A stretch of DNA of 64,000 bases from an uncultured Bifidobacteriaceae bacterium (GCA_947253155.1 CAMXYK010000004.1:1-64000); one strand, 5' to 3'. Positions 24,001-32,486 are shown, counted from the first letter of the stretch. Notes: generated from the letters alone by a model not told the origin. Made by a program: numbers and translations.

Positions 24001-26824
24001 CGATGCGTACGCGGAAGCTAAAACTATTAAGCAAAGGATTGATGCTGCCACAACAACTACCATTTTTACGCAGGAAGAGATTAATGAAGCAAAAGCTAAA
24101 CTCGATAAAGCCCGCGAAGCTATTGTAACCTATGCAACTAAGCCGTCTGCTTTGCAAACTTCTGCAGATCAAGATGCTGTGACTCAAAGCACAACTGCGT
24201 ATAAGAATGCAAAAGCGTTGGCTGCTAAGGCAAGCGATACATCGCTTACAGGTGATGAGAAAACTAAAGCAACCGAAGCGAAGAATATTGTTGATGAGTA
24301 TACTAACGCTCTTGCTGCTGCAAAGAAAGTCCTTGAAAACAAGGTTGATAAGGACAAGGATGCGCATGGTCAAGAAATAACCAAGTTAGATGGTGAAGGT
24401 GAGCCAAGCTCTGCGACATTCCTTAACGGCGTGCAAAAGCATCCTGAGAATAAGGCTTTGCAGAAAGACGTTGATGCAGCTCTTAAGCGCTTAGACGCAG
24501 CTCGCGCTGCACTTTCTGCTTATGCGACCAAGAAGGATGATTTGCGCAAGTCGGTGGATGCAGATGCAGACACCAAGCAGCTACCTCAATATAAGAACAC
24601 TGATAGCCCTGTATTTAAGAACGATAGCGGCGATGCAGATGGAACGAGGAATGGCAAGGCTTCTGCCGCTAAAACAGCGTACGACCAGGCTCTTAGCTCT
24701 GCTAAGAATGTTCTTGCAAAGCAAGACGCAACTCAAGTGGAAGTAGATGCTGCGCTTAAGAAGCTTGATGCAGCGCGTAAGGCGTTAGATGACTACAACA
24801 CTGATTTTACTAAGCTTCAGAAAAGTGTTGACAAGAACGGTGAACTTAATGCAGATGGTAGTGCAAAAACTGAAGGAACGCTCACGTCTGATGCATATAG
24901 GAATGCTTCTAATCCGCAATTTATGAAGTCAGACGCATCTGGAAATCTTGTTCCTGATGCAGAAAAGAATGGTAAAGCTGCCGCAGCAAAGACAGCGTAC
25001 GATTCTGCACTTGCTAAAGCTAATGAATTGCTCGCAAAGAGTAAGGATGCTAATACTCCTGCAGAAGAAAAGCCAACGCAAGCGCAGGTAAATGCTGCTC
25101 TTGCTGCACTTGAATCGGCTCGAACAGGGCTTGATGCATATAAGACCAATTCCGCAGAACTTAAGTCTGAAACTGAAAAGTCTCAGGCAGCTGACGCAAC
25201 TGGCGAACCTGCTGCTGATAAGTTTGAGCACAAGCTTCAGATTAACAATGCCAAGTATCTTCTTGAAAAGCTTAAAGGCAATCAAGATTCTCTTGCATAC
25301 AAGGATGCAAAAGATAAGCTTGATGCTTACAACACAGCATTAACGAAAGCGCGCGAACTTGTAAAGAATGCCGAAAATAAAACGCTTAGCAAGCATCCAA
25401 CTCAGCAAGAAGTTGACGATGCTCTTGCGGCGTTGAAGAAAGCAAAGTCCGACATCGAAAACGATGCGCAGTTCAACACTGATAAGTCTTCATTGCAAAA
25501 TGAGATTGACGGTAAAGATAAAGACGGCAAAGTAATTACTCCGAAGTTCGAAGATACTCCGGAGTTTAAGAATGCTGCTGGTTCTAGTGAGGCTACTGCG
25601 TATACAAAGGCTTTAGCAGACGCAAATAAGGTTCTAAGCGATACAAACGCCACGCAAAAGCAGGTTGATGAAGCTTTGAAGGCTTTGCAAGATGCAAAGA
25701 ACAAGATTAAGACGCATGTAACCAATAAAACTGACTTGCAAAATGAAGTAAATAAGTCCAAGCAAGATCCAGCTCCTGCAGCTCCGCAAGCAACTGTTCC
25801 AGTGTTTGAAGATACTCCTGAATACAAGAATGCTCTTGTAAAGAAGGGTGATGGCGGCGCTGAAAACGCCGATATAACGGCATATACAGCCGCTTTGCAG
25901 CAAGCTAAAACTGTGCTTGCAAATGGTAATGCTACGCAGACTCAGGTTGATGAGGCTTTGAAGAAGCTTCAGGACGCTAAGAAGAAGCTTATGGACGGCT
26001 ATAAGACTGATCCTTCTAAGCTGAAGTCTGAAGCGGATGCTGATGGTGATTTCACTAAGACTCCTGAGTATCAGAATGCTCAAAGTAAGGGTGATGAAGC
26101 TGCAAAGAAGGCTCTTGAAGACTACAAGAAGGCTCTTGAGGATGCGAATAAGGTTCTTGGTGATAAGAATGCTACGCAGGCTCAGGTTGATGCTGCTTTG
26201 GATGCTTTGCAAAAAGCTAAGAAGAATATTCTTGATAACTACAAGCATGTTGGCGGAACCTCTGGCGGCTACGACGATGAAGGCGGTAACGAGAACGGTG
26301 ATGAAACCGGAAGCGATGCCGATGACGATTACGGAATTAGTAACATTGATTGGGATAGCATAATTGGTGCCGATGTTAATAATGGCCTTGATTATGACAA
26401 CAACCATGGTGGCTATAACTACAATTATGGTAATAGCAATTACGGTTATGAAAACAGCTATGCCAATGGTTCTGACGGTTTAGATGATTCTTCCAACGTA
26501 GTTGCAGATAAGTCTGGTTTGCAGGCGGAAGTTAATAGTGCGTTGAATGTGCGCGGTAATTCGGCTGCTGCTCAAGCTTATAGGAAGGCTCTTGGTTATG
26601 CTAAGCGTGTTCTTGCGGATGCTAACGCAACTCAGGCTCAGGTGGATGCGGCTGTGAAGCAGTTGCGTGATGCTAAGTCTGCGTTTAATGGCTTTGTTGG
26701 CTCTAATCACAAGATTGCTAAGACGGGTGCTGCTACTGGCTTGTTTGCGGGTCTTGCCGCAATCTTCGCTGGTTTCGGCGCTGCTGGCGTGGCTTCTCGC
26801 CGCCGCAAGCACTCTAACGACTAA
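21077..26824 (+). CDS. Large FIVAR-repeat surface protein with IAKTG anchor motif
   Basis: Secreted 1915-residue protein, probably an adhesin. It has a long signal sequence (hydrophobic core 32-50, cleavage probably after AMA at 57-59), a Lys/Gln/Glu-rich stretch (65-150) and a unique region (about 170-560). About 13 FIVAR-type repeats follow, each ending in a motif like TQAQVDAALDALQKAK. A Gly/Asn/Asp/Tyr-rich acidic linker is inserted before the last repeat. The C-terminus has IAKTG (1880-1884), a hydrophobic segment and RRRK: a sortase signal in form, with IA in place of LP. A run of nine G at residues 112-115 makes the gene prone to phase variation. GGGAGGA lies just upstream of the ATG. 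FIVAR domains occur in extracellular-matrix-binding proteins; the ligand is unknown. Confidence 0.9.
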   Translation: MGSKSVKRERKVTLDASVSSAIAKAVDARKVAAFTIGAAGVLAGAALAFSVTPANTAMAAEVKDAQVVQSDAQKGEQQKNEKQDSDKQSSDKQSNDKQVQKKNVTETPENQMGGGLPSKKDVKQTKVEKPEVEKTQEKKTQEKKTEDNQPNANKAEAEQPKLKSAASPFMVLASNADGDGDSNDEMPTLLPNTDLNFDKPVIKDPEHLTDSEKLEIRNRVAKANKVSVDKVTFGDNKKIVINFGPMGPNNKDYTDTINLDDAIIKEIAESKITIPSGDNAVPVYNPIGFSDDELDRIKQKLFDDNKSNTNLGLTSKDQIKFDWHSGDTASWIDDAPHRAISNGMAENTITVTIKTDKAYVQFTSDIKRSKLTRAVDIRKDYKLEWTKQQMDGRSTDEGFSWSSDKNTLIYHYDATKAQKFSTEDVIKYLKATPKDANSGLRTVVGGEKLASEGRDGKPRRSNMHYLLDDQDNPTTSLTMGNMSGPYWNGNPAIDNSDCNLDDHNSDAKDYHFGKDAEVNLAAKSGKVYPAHLYLSPYEYSYFKLAVSVNSINLLFVPQPSHDKTRLKASIDEYTTAQVEDKKVPTKPKYYNASDTLRNNYDTALSAANTLYTSVKDTAKENLTEQQKADIDNAAIKLNKAYEALNGDPTDKKDLNKDITDQGTASTAQGAAATGTHATDRYKNVANPKFKKADGSPDTEKNGRATQAKTAYDEALAEAQKVNANQYATQKEVNAAKEKLDKARRALDEFETNKDKLSEIIASDAKVKTGTSGDISTADPAYQNATEEERNKYNEAVKKAQELFADPNASQAEVDLALENLKNAKKAIDAKATNKSVLDAQVLQSHDHDGDKKSVFYKNGKDTDGYINTNNLPSGLNKDEAAKYADEYDTALNNAKEILKNKNATQKQVNEALEKLKKAEENLHKLKTNSYDLIQTLANNFSGNKLPAYFNAYEESQNGADANKKTQAGKDFVAYNDAYAEAKTIKQRIDAATTTTIFTQEEINEAKAKLDKAREAIVTYATKPSALQTSADQDAVTQSTTAYKNAKALAAKASDTSLTGDEKTKATEAKNIVDEYTNALAAAKKVLENKVDKDKDAHGQEITKLDGEGEPSSATFLNGVQKHPENKALQKDVDAALKRLDAARAALSAYATKKDDLRKSVDADADTKQLPQYKNTDSPVFKNDSGDADGTRNGKASAAKTAYDQALSSAKNVLAKQDATQVEVDAALKKLDAARKALDDYNTDFTKLQKSVDKNGELNADGSAKTEGTLTSDAYRNASNPQFMKSDASGNLVPDAEKNGKAAAAKTAYDSALAKANELLAKSKDANTPAEEKPTQAQVNAALAALESARTGLDAYKTNSAELKSETEKSQAADATGEPAADKFEHKLQINNAKYLLEKLKGNQDSLAYKDAKDKLDAYNTALTKARELVKNAENKTLSKHPTQQEVDDALAALKKAKSDIENDAQFNTDKSSLQNEIDGKDKDGKVITPKFEDTPEFKNAAGSSEATAYTKALADANKVLSDTNATQKQVDEALKALQDAKNKIKTHVTNKTDLQNEVNKSKQDPAPAAPQATVPVFEDTPEYKNALVKKGDGGAENADITAYTAALQQAKTVLANGNATQTQVDEALKKLQDAKKKLMDGYKTDPSKLKSEADADGDFTKTPEYQNAQSKGDEAAKKALEDYKKALEDANKVLGDKNATQAQVDAALDALQKAKKNILDNYKHVGGTSGGYDDEGGNENGDETGSDADDDYGISNIDWDSIIGADVNNGLDYDNNHGGYNYNYGNSNYGYENSYANGSDGLDDSSNVVADKSGLQAEVNSALNVRGNSAAAQAYRKALGYAKRVLADANATQAQVDAAVKQLRDAKSAFNGFVGSNHKIAKTGAATGLFAGLAAIFAGFGAAGVASRRRKHSND
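21412..21420. repeat. G9 tract inside the FIVAR gene
   Basis: Nine G encode part of Met-Gly-Gly-Gly (residues 112-115). With ten G the frame meets TAA four codons past the run; with eight G it meets TAG about a dozen codons on. Either change ends the protein just after its N-terminal stretch. Confidence 0.92.
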
Positions 26825-27265
26825 CCTAATCGCTCCAAACGTGAGGCGGTGCTCGCGCTCTAAGCTCTCGCTTGCGAAACTCGCGTTGGAAGTCCACTGG
26901 ACTTCCAACTTGAGCGAGTTTCCGCTCCGAGTTGCTTTCGCGCGCTAAATCGCTGCGCTCAAGCAGGTCGTCGCGCGCGTTTGGAGCGAAATGTAGTCTC
27001 AAACCCTCCAAACGTGAGGTAAGTTGCTCGCGCCACATTAAGGAGAAACCACTCAGAACTCGCGTGAGTAACGAAAAATTGCTTAGTTTTGCGATTTGAC
27101 ATACCGATTCAGTTAACAAATTTTTGCCAGGAGTGCTAGAATGCTACACGGTAGTGTGACGAAGCTCACATAATTTCGTTACGCTTACCTGTAGCGTTTG
27201 TAATATCGCTAAAGTTGGCAATATTACAGCTTTACAATCGCAGTTTTGAAAGTCAAAGCTACGAA
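26825..27265. other. Gene-free interval after the FIVAR gene
   Basis: No gene seen. It holds hairpin element B (26831-26988), a partial second copy of its end (about 27006-27036) and the leader preceding the TPP riboswitch. Confidence 0.8.
26831..26988 (-). repeat. Dispersed hairpin element, copy B
   Basis: Read on the minus strand this matches element A (6256-6354) over most of its length (shared blocks GACCTGCTTGAGC, GCGAAAGCAA, TCGGAGCG, GCAAGCGAG). Outer arms are CGCTCCAAACG/CGTTTGGAGCG (26831-26841, 26978-26988). Inner stems are AAACTCGC/GCGAGTTT (26877-26884, 26914-26921) and TTGGAAGTCC/GGACTTCCAA (26886-26895, 26899-26908). The arms differ from copy A in sequence but remain paired. 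Confidence 0.85.
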
Positions 27266-27346
27266 ACACGGGAGCTTGTTCTATACAGGCTGAGAGGGCG
27301 AAAGCCGACCGTAAACCTGATGCGGGTAATGCCGCCGTAGGAAGGA
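27266..27346 (+). promoter_or_regulatory. TPP (thiamine pyrophosphate) riboswitch
   Basis: Canonical THI-box elements occur in order: ACGGGAGCTTG, GGCTGAGAGGG, ACCTGATGCGGGTAATG and CGCCGTAGGAAG. The 3' end runs into the GGAAGGAG ribosome-binding site of thiO, so ligand binding would most simply hide that site and stop translation when thiamine pyrophosphate is abundant. Confidence 0.95.
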
Positions 27347-27351
27347 GTATT

Positions 27352-28422
27352 ATGCGAAATATTCGTATTATTGGTGCAGGTATTATTGGTTTAGCAACAG
27401 CGTGGAGGCTCACGGAAGCTGGCGTAAAAGTTAGCATTATTGATCCGGATCCAGTCTCGGGCGCTTCTCACCATGCTGCCGGCATGCTAGCTCCTACCGC
27501 AGAAATGCAATATCAGCAAGAAGCGTTGTATCCTCTTATGTTCGAGTCCGCAACCATGTATAAGGAATTGGTTGATTCGGTTGCAAAGTACACCGATAAG
27601 CCAACCGGCTACTTAGAGTGCGGCTCTTACGTAATTGGCGGCGACGCTGCAGATAACGAGCACGTAAACGAGTTGCTAAACTTGCAGCACCGTTACGGCC
27701 GTAGAGCTGAGCATATTTCTGTGAGTAAGCTTCGTGAAATTGAGCCTGCTCTTTCGCCAACTATTGCTGGCGCTGTAAGCGTGCCTGACGATCACCAAAT
27801 CAACCCTCGTCTTTTCACTGCAGCTATGATTGATGCACTCGAAAAGCGCGGTGTTGTTATTGAGCGTCGCGCGAGTACTCCAGATGATTTGGGTCCAGAC
27901 ACAGTTTTGGCATCTGGTTTGGGTGCTAAGGATATGCTTCCACAGCTTAAGCTTCGCGCTGTGTGGGGCGATATGATTCGTATGACTATTCCAGAGCCTT
28001 TGCGCCCAATTTTGAGCTCTGTGGTTCGTGGTTTTGTGCATGACCGTCCAGTTTATTTGGTGCCTCGCGCTAAGGAAACGGGTGAGCTTGTGCTCGGCGC
28101 TACTTCTCGCGAAGATGATCGCGATATTCCAAAGGTTGGCGGCGTTCTCGACTTGCTTCGCGATGCTGCAAGCGTGCTTCCTGGCATTCAGGAATGCTCG
28201 ATTACTGAGGTTACCGCTGGCGGCCGTCCAGGAACTCCAGACGATTTGCCGTTCATTGGTATTGATCCTAAGACGCATACTACGATTTCCACTGGCTACT
28301 TCCGTCACGGCATTTTGCTCACCGCTTTGGGTTCTTCTTTGACTACAAAGCTTGTGCTTGAGCAAGAATTGACCGAGAAGGAAAAGGGCTTCTTGGAAAG
28401 CTGCGATCCTGCTCGCTTCTAG
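27352..28422 (+). CDS. thiO: Glycine oxidase ThiO
   Basis: FAD-dependent oxidase (356 residues) that converts glycine to iminoglycine, the nitrogen-carbon donor for the thiazole ring of thiamine. The N-terminal dinucleotide-binding motif GAGIIG (about 7-12) with the following acidic strand end (SIIDPD) is clear. The His-containing ASHHAAGMLAP segment is the flavin-contact region of the DAO family, and the C-terminal GYFRHGILLTALGSSL is family-typical. It follows the TPP riboswitch directly and heads thiOSGF. The enzyme uses O2 and releases H2O2. Its stop codon is embedded in a 16-bp tandem duplication. Confidence 0.92.
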   Translation: MRNIRIIGAGIIGLATAWRLTEAGVKVSIIDPDPVSGASHHAAGMLAPTAEMQYQQEALYPLMFESATMYKELVDSVAKYTDKPTGYLECGSYVIGGDAADNEHVNELLNLQHRYGRRAEHISVSKLREIEPALSPTIAGAVSVPDDHQINPRLFTAAMIDALEKRGVVIERRASTPDDLGPDTVLASGLGAKDMLPQLKLRAVWGDMIRMTIPEPLRPILSSVVRGFVHDRPVYLVPRAKETGELVLGATSREDDRDIPKVGGVLDLLRDAASVLPGIQECSITEVTAGGRPGTPDDLPFIGIDPKTHTTISTGYFRHGILLTALGSSLTTKLVLEQELTEKEKGFLESCDPARF

Positions 28423-28490
28423 TTACGCAAGTTTCTAGTTACGCAAGTTTTAGTTGCGCAATTTTAATAGACGTTAATAAAGGTTGAATT

Positions 28491-28697
28491 ATGCAAATCG
28501 TCGTCAATGGTGAAACTATTGAAGTTCAAGATGGGTTAACTGTTGCTGAGCTTATTGCTCAACGTTACGGTTCTGACGCTGGTCCTGGCATAGCTGTTGC
28601 AATTGGCGACGATGTGCTTTCACGCAATCAGTGGGCGGCAACTGTGATCTGCGATGGTAATCAAATTGAGATTCTCAGCGCAGTTCAAGGCGGCTGA
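28491..28697 (+). CDS. thiS: Sulfur carrier protein ThiS
   Basis: Ubiquitin-like carrier of 68 residues ending in the required Gly-Gly (SAVQGG), whose C-terminal carboxylate is adenylated and then thiocarboxylated to supply sulfur to the thiazole. The start MQIVVNGETIEV is typical of the family. It lies between thiO and thiG, under the same riboswitch. Confidence 0.93.
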   Translation: MQIVVNGETIEVQDGLTVAELIAQRYGSDAGPGIAVAIGDDVLSRNQWAATVICDGNQIEILSAVQGG

Positions 28698-28734
28698 CGC
28701 CTACAAAATATAAATTTTAAATAAAAGGCTTAAA

Positions 28735-29559
28735 ATGGCAGAAAATAATTCTGAAAATAATGCAGAAGAAAGTGTCGATACTTGGCAGCTTTGCGGCAAA
28801 ACTTTACATTCAAGGCTTTTGCTTGGCACTGGTGGCATGACGAGCATTGATATTATGGAAAAGTCGCTTGTGGCTTCGGGTGCGGAAGTAGCTACGGTTG
28901 CTTTGCGTCGTCACGCAAAAACAGGCGTGGATATTTACGGAATGCTTCAGCGCCATAATATTAACGTTTTGCCAAATACTGCAGGCTGCAAAACTGCGCA
29001 TGATGCTGTGCTTACTGCAAAAATGGCTCGCGAATCTCTTGGAACCGACTGGATTAAGCTCGAAGTGATTGCAGACGACGATACTTTGCTTCCAGATACT
29101 CGCGAAGTTTTGCTTGCTGCAGAAAAGCTTGTTGAAGAAGGCTTTAGCGTGTTGTGCTACACGAATGACGATCCGATTGTGGCTCGTCGTTTGGTTTCGC
29201 TTGGTGTGAAGGCTGTTATGCCTGGCGGCGCTCCAATTGGCACTGGACTTGGTATTTTGAACCCTCGAAATATTGAGTTGATTGTGCGCGAATGCAAGGA
29301 AGCTGGCGTTCCTGTGATTTTGGATGCCGGCGTTGGCACCGCTTCCGACGTTGTTAAAGCTTTTGAAATCGGCTGCTCCGGCGTGCTTCTTGCAAGCGCT
29401 GTAACTCGCTGCCCAGACCCTGTAACTATGGGTCGCGCAATGGCTGCAGCTGTAACTGCTGGAAAGCTTGCTCACGACGCTGGGCGTATTCCAATGCGAA
29501 ATCATGCGCTTGCGTCTTCGCCTGTTGAAGGCCGCGCTTGGGCTGATTCCGTGCTGTAA
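28735..29559 (+). CDS. thiG: Thiazole synthase ThiG
   Basis: TIM-barrel enzyme (274 residues) that joins deoxyxylulose phosphate, iminoglycine and ThiS-bound sulfur into thiazole phosphate. The Schiff-base lysine is Lys108 in DWIKLEVI. Family motifs LLLGTGG, NTAGC, MPGGAPIGTGLG, DAGVGTASD and GVLLASAV are present. It follows thiS by 37 bases. The stop is repeated in frame 15 bases later by a short tandem duplication. Confidence 0.95.
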   Translation: MAENNSENNAEESVDTWQLCGKTLHSRLLLGTGGMTSIDIMEKSLVASGAEVATVALRRHAKTGVDIYGMLQRHNINVLPNTAGCKTAHDAVLTAKMARESLGTDWIKLEVIADDDTLLPDTREVLLAAEKLVEEGFSVLCYTNDDPIVARRLVSLGVKAVMPGGAPIGTGLGILNPRNIELIVRECKEAGVPVILDAGVGTASDVVKAFEIGCSGVLLASAVTRCPDPVTMGRAMAAAVTAGKLAHDAGRIPMRNHALASSPVEGRAWADSVL

Positions 29560-29599
29560 ATTTTAGTACTGTAAATTATTTCGGCATAATTTTTTCAAC

Positions 29600-30331
29600 A
29601 TGACGATTAATAAAATTTACAACAACGTGCAGGAGCTTGAGACGGAACGCACTTGCCGCCACTTGCTCCTGCCGGGCTTTAGCCTTGAGCATCAACAGTT
29701 ACTTCGAAATGCGAAAATTTGCATGGTTGGAGCCGGTGGGCTTGGTTCTCCATGCCTACTTTCGCTTGCTGCTGCAGGAGTTGGAGAAATCACGATTTGT
29801 GACGACGACGTTGTGGAACTTTCTAACTTGCAAAGGCAGACTTTGTACACGGTTGATCAGTGCGGCAAATCTAAAGCGCAACTTGCAGCTAAGCGACTGC
29901 AAGCATTATCTCCGGGCTTAAAAATCAACCTTATACCTAGGTTTAATGAAGATAACGCGAAGCAGCTTGTAGAAAATCACGATATTATTATTGACGGTTG
30001 CGATAATTTTGCTACTCGTTTTTTGATTGCGGATTCTGCATGGAGTGAGGGGACTCCGGAAGTTTATGGCTCTGTGCTTTATTACGAGGGTCAAGTAAGT
30101 GTTTTTGTGCCTGGAAAAGGGCCTTGCTTGCGAGACTTGTACCCTTGCCCTCCGCCTAAAGAAACTGTACCGAAATCGGCGGTATTAGGCGCGACTGCAG
30201 CTATTGTTGGCGCAATGATGGCAACTGAAGCAATTAAGCTTATAACCGGAATTGGCACACCGCTTATTGGCGTTTTAGCGCGCTACAATGCGCTTAATAA
30301 TTCACTTCGACACTTTAAATTTAGCGCGTGA
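29600..30331 (+). CDS. thiF: ThiF/MoeB-type adenylyltransferase without zinc cysteines
   Basis: E1-like enzyme (243 residues) expected to adenylate the ThiS C-terminus. The ATP-binding motif VGAGGLGS (43-50), the acidic CDDDVVELSNLQRQ block and the IIDGCDNFATR motif are intact. The usual zinc-binding CxxC is CLRD here (176-179), the second CxxC near the C-terminus is absent, and the position of the family's cysteine in the VPSCA-like segment reads VPKSA (190-194). Adenylation could persist, but persulfide chemistry would need another protein. No Shine-Dalgarno is evident. Last gene of thiOSGF. Confidence 0.88.
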   Translation: MTINKIYNNVQELETERTCRHLLLPGFSLEHQQLLRNAKICMVGAGGLGSPCLLSLAAAGVGEITICDDDVVELSNLQRQTLYTVDQCGKSKAQLAAKRLQALSPGLKINLIPRFNEDNAKQLVENHDIIIDGCDNFATRFLIADSAWSEGTPEVYGSVLYYEGQVSVFVPGKGPCLRDLYPCPPPKETVPKSAVLGATAAIVGAMMATEAIKLITGIGTPLIGVLARYNALNNSLRHFKFSA

Positions 30332-30433
30332 AACTTGCGTAATTTCTCCTCAAATTATGCTTTTGTTTAAAAACTTGAGTCTGGTTGTATAAAGTTTTTT
30401 GTAATTTTTGGGAATAAAAGTTGACTTTTGTAA

Positions 30434-30454
30434 GTTGAGTGTAGTAGGCTCAAG
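30434..30454. promoter_or_regulatory. HAIR operator for HspR
   Basis: GTTGAGT, seven bases, GCTCAAG matches the actinobacterial HAIR consensus CTTGAGT-N7-ACTCAAG at 12 of 14 positions. It overlaps a likely promoter (TTGACT at 30421). A lone half site CTTGAGT lies about 60 bases upstream. HspR is encoded as the fourth gene of the operon, giving autoregulation. Confidence 0.85.
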
Positions 30455-30587
30455 TTTTGGAAAGCGAAAAAGCTGAGATTTTATATAGTTTCCAATATAG
30501 ATCTAAATGAAGCTCAGCTTACGAACTACATAACTTGAAGGAAAGCATAATTGCACAAAGCGTGCAATACCTAGTTAAGGAGAAATT

Positions 30588-32486
30588 ATGGGACGCGCAG
30601 TAGGTATTGATTTGGGAACAACCAACTCTTGCATTGCTACTCTTGAAGGCGGTAGCCCAACTGTTATTGTGAACGCTGAAGGCGCACGTACCACACCATC
30701 TGTTGTGGCATTTAGCAAGTCCGGCGAAATTTTGGTTGGCGAAGTTGCTAAGCGTCAGGCTGTAACAAACGTTGACCGCACAATTAGCTCCGTAAAGCGC
30801 CACATGGGCACTGATTGGACTGTTGAAATTGACGGAAAGAAGTGGACTCCACAGGAGATTTCTGCTCAGGTTTTGATGAAGTTGAAGCGCGATGCTGAAG
30901 CTTACTTGGGTGAGCCAGTAACCGATGCTGTTATTACATGCCCAGCATACTTCAACGATGCTCAGCGTCAGGCAACTAAGGACGCTGGTAAGATTGCAGG
31001 CTTGAATGTGCTTCGTATTATTAACGAGCCAACTGCTGCAGCTTTGGCTTACGGCCTCGAAAAAGGCAAGGAAGACGAGCGCATTTTGGTATTCGACTTG
31101 GGTGGCGGTACTTTCGATGTGTCTTTGCTGGAGATTGGCAAGGATGACGACGGATTCTCCACAATCCAGGTGCAGGCCACAAACGGCGACAACCACTTGG
31201 GTGGCGACGATTGGGATCAGAAGATTATTGACTGGCTTGTTGGCGAAGTTAAGAACAAGTACGGCGTTGATTTGAGCAAGGATAAGATTGCTTTGCAGCG
31301 CTTGAAGGAAGCTGCTGAGCAAGCAAAGAAGGAGCTTAGCTCTTCTACTTCCACCTCAATTTCTATGCAGTACTTGGCAATGACTCCTGACGGCACTCCA
31401 GTGCATTTGGATGAGACTTTGACTCGCGCTCACTTTGAGGAAATGACTTCCGATTTGCTTGGTCGCTGCCGCACGCCATTTAACAACGTGCTTTCTGACG
31501 CTGGAATTTCCGTAAGCCAGATTGATCACGTGGTTCTTGTTGGTGGTTCTACTCGTATGCCAGCTGTGAAGGATTTGGTGAAGGAACTTACCGGTGGTAA
31601 GGAAGCTAACCAGTCTGTGAACCCGGATGAAGTCGTGGCTGTTGGTGCAGCTGTGCAGTCGGGCGTTATTAAGGGCGATCGCAAGGACGTTCTGCTTATT
31701 GATGTAACTCCACTTTCCTTGGGTATTGAAACCAAGGGCGGAATTATGACGAAGCTTATTGATCGCAACACTGCAATTCCAACGAAGCGCTCGGAAGTGT
31801 TCTCCACTGCTGAAGATAATCAGCCATCCGTGTTGATTCAGGTTTACCAGGGTGAACGTGAGTTTGCTCGTGATAACAAGCCTCTTGGCACTTTTGAATT
31901 GACTGGTATTGCTCCAGCTCCTCGTGGCGTTCCTCAGATTGAAGTCACTTTCGATATTGACGCTAACGGCATTGTGCACGTTTCCGCTAAGGATAAGGGC
32001 ACTGGCAAGGAACAGTCCATGACTATTACCGGCGGTTCCGGCCTTCCAAAGGACGAAATTGACCGCATGGTTAAGGAAGCTGAAGCTCACGAAGCTGAAG
32101 ATAAGAAGCGTAAGGAAGAAGCTGAAGTTCGCAATCAAGCAGAAGCTTTTGCTTACCAGACTGAAAAGCTTGTGAATGATAATAAAGACAAGCTTTCTGA
32201 CGAAATCTCCAAGGAAGTTACCGAAAAAGTTAATGCTTTGAAGGAAGCTTTGAAGGGCGATGACGTTGAGAAGATTAAGTCTGCTCAGAGCGAGTTGATG
32301 ACTTCTGCTCAAAAGATTGGTCAGCAGCTTTACGCTCAGGGTGGTGCTCAAGGTGCTAACGCAGGCGCTGCAGGTGCAGGCGCTGCTGGTGCCGCTGGCG
32401 CTAACGCAGGTTCTGCCGCTAAAGACGATGACGTAGTTGACGCCGAAGTGGTGGACGACGACAAGGACGATAAGGACAACAAGTAA
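30588..32486 (+). CDS. dnaK: Chaperone DnaK (Hsp70)
   Basis: ATP-dependent chaperone of 632 residues. The ATPase domain has GIDLGTTNSCIA near the N-terminus and the DLGGGTFDVSLLE phosphate loop. The substrate-binding domain begins after DVTPLSLGIETKGG, and the tail is Ala/Gly-rich and then acidic (ending DDDKDDKDNK). AAGGAG lies before the ATG. A HAIR element upstream places it under HspR heat-shock repression. Its stop overlaps the grpE start by one base (TAATG), so the chaperone and its exchange factor are coupled. Confidence 0.98.
   Translation: MGRAVGIDLGTTNSCIATLEGGSPTVIVNAEGARTTPSVVAFSKSGEILVGEVAKRQAVTNVDRTISSVKRHMGTDWTVEIDGKKWTPQEISAQVLMKLKRDAEAYLGEPVTDAVITCPAYFNDAQRQATKDAGKIAGLNVLRIINEPTAAALAYGLEKGKEDERILVFDLGGGTFDVSLLEIGKDDDGFSTIQVQATNGDNHLGGDDWDQKIIDWLVGEVKNKYGVDLSKDKIALQRLKEAAEQAKKELSSSTSTSISMQYLAMTPDGTPVHLDETLTRAHFEEMTSDLLGRCRTPFNNVLSDAGISVSQIDHVVLVGGSTRMPAVKDLVKELTGGKEANQSVNPDEVVAVGAAVQSGVIKGDRKDVLLIDVTPLSLGIETKGGIMTKLIDRNTAIPTKRSEVFSTAEDNQPSVLIQVYQGEREFARDNKPLGTFELTGIAPAPRGVPQIEVTFDIDANGIVHVSAKDKGTGKEQSMTITGGSGLPKDEIDRMVKEAEAHEAEDKKRKEEAEVRNQAEAFAYQTEKLVNDNKDKLSDEISKEVTEKVNALKEALKGDDVEKIKSAQSELMTSAQKIGQQLYAQGGAQGANAGAAGAGAAGAAGANAGSAAKDDDVVDAEVVDDDKDDKDNK

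Noticed and set aside
21499..26407. Several minus-strand ORFs of 90-257 codons opposite the FIVAR gene
   Set aside because: They arise from the biased codon use of Lys/Ala-rich repeats and have no domain features.
27035..27090. A possible ninth copy of the palindrome unit (ACTCAG ... TGAGTAAC)
   Set aside because: The centre length and left arm do not fit the 34-nt frame and there is no second unit 52 bp away.
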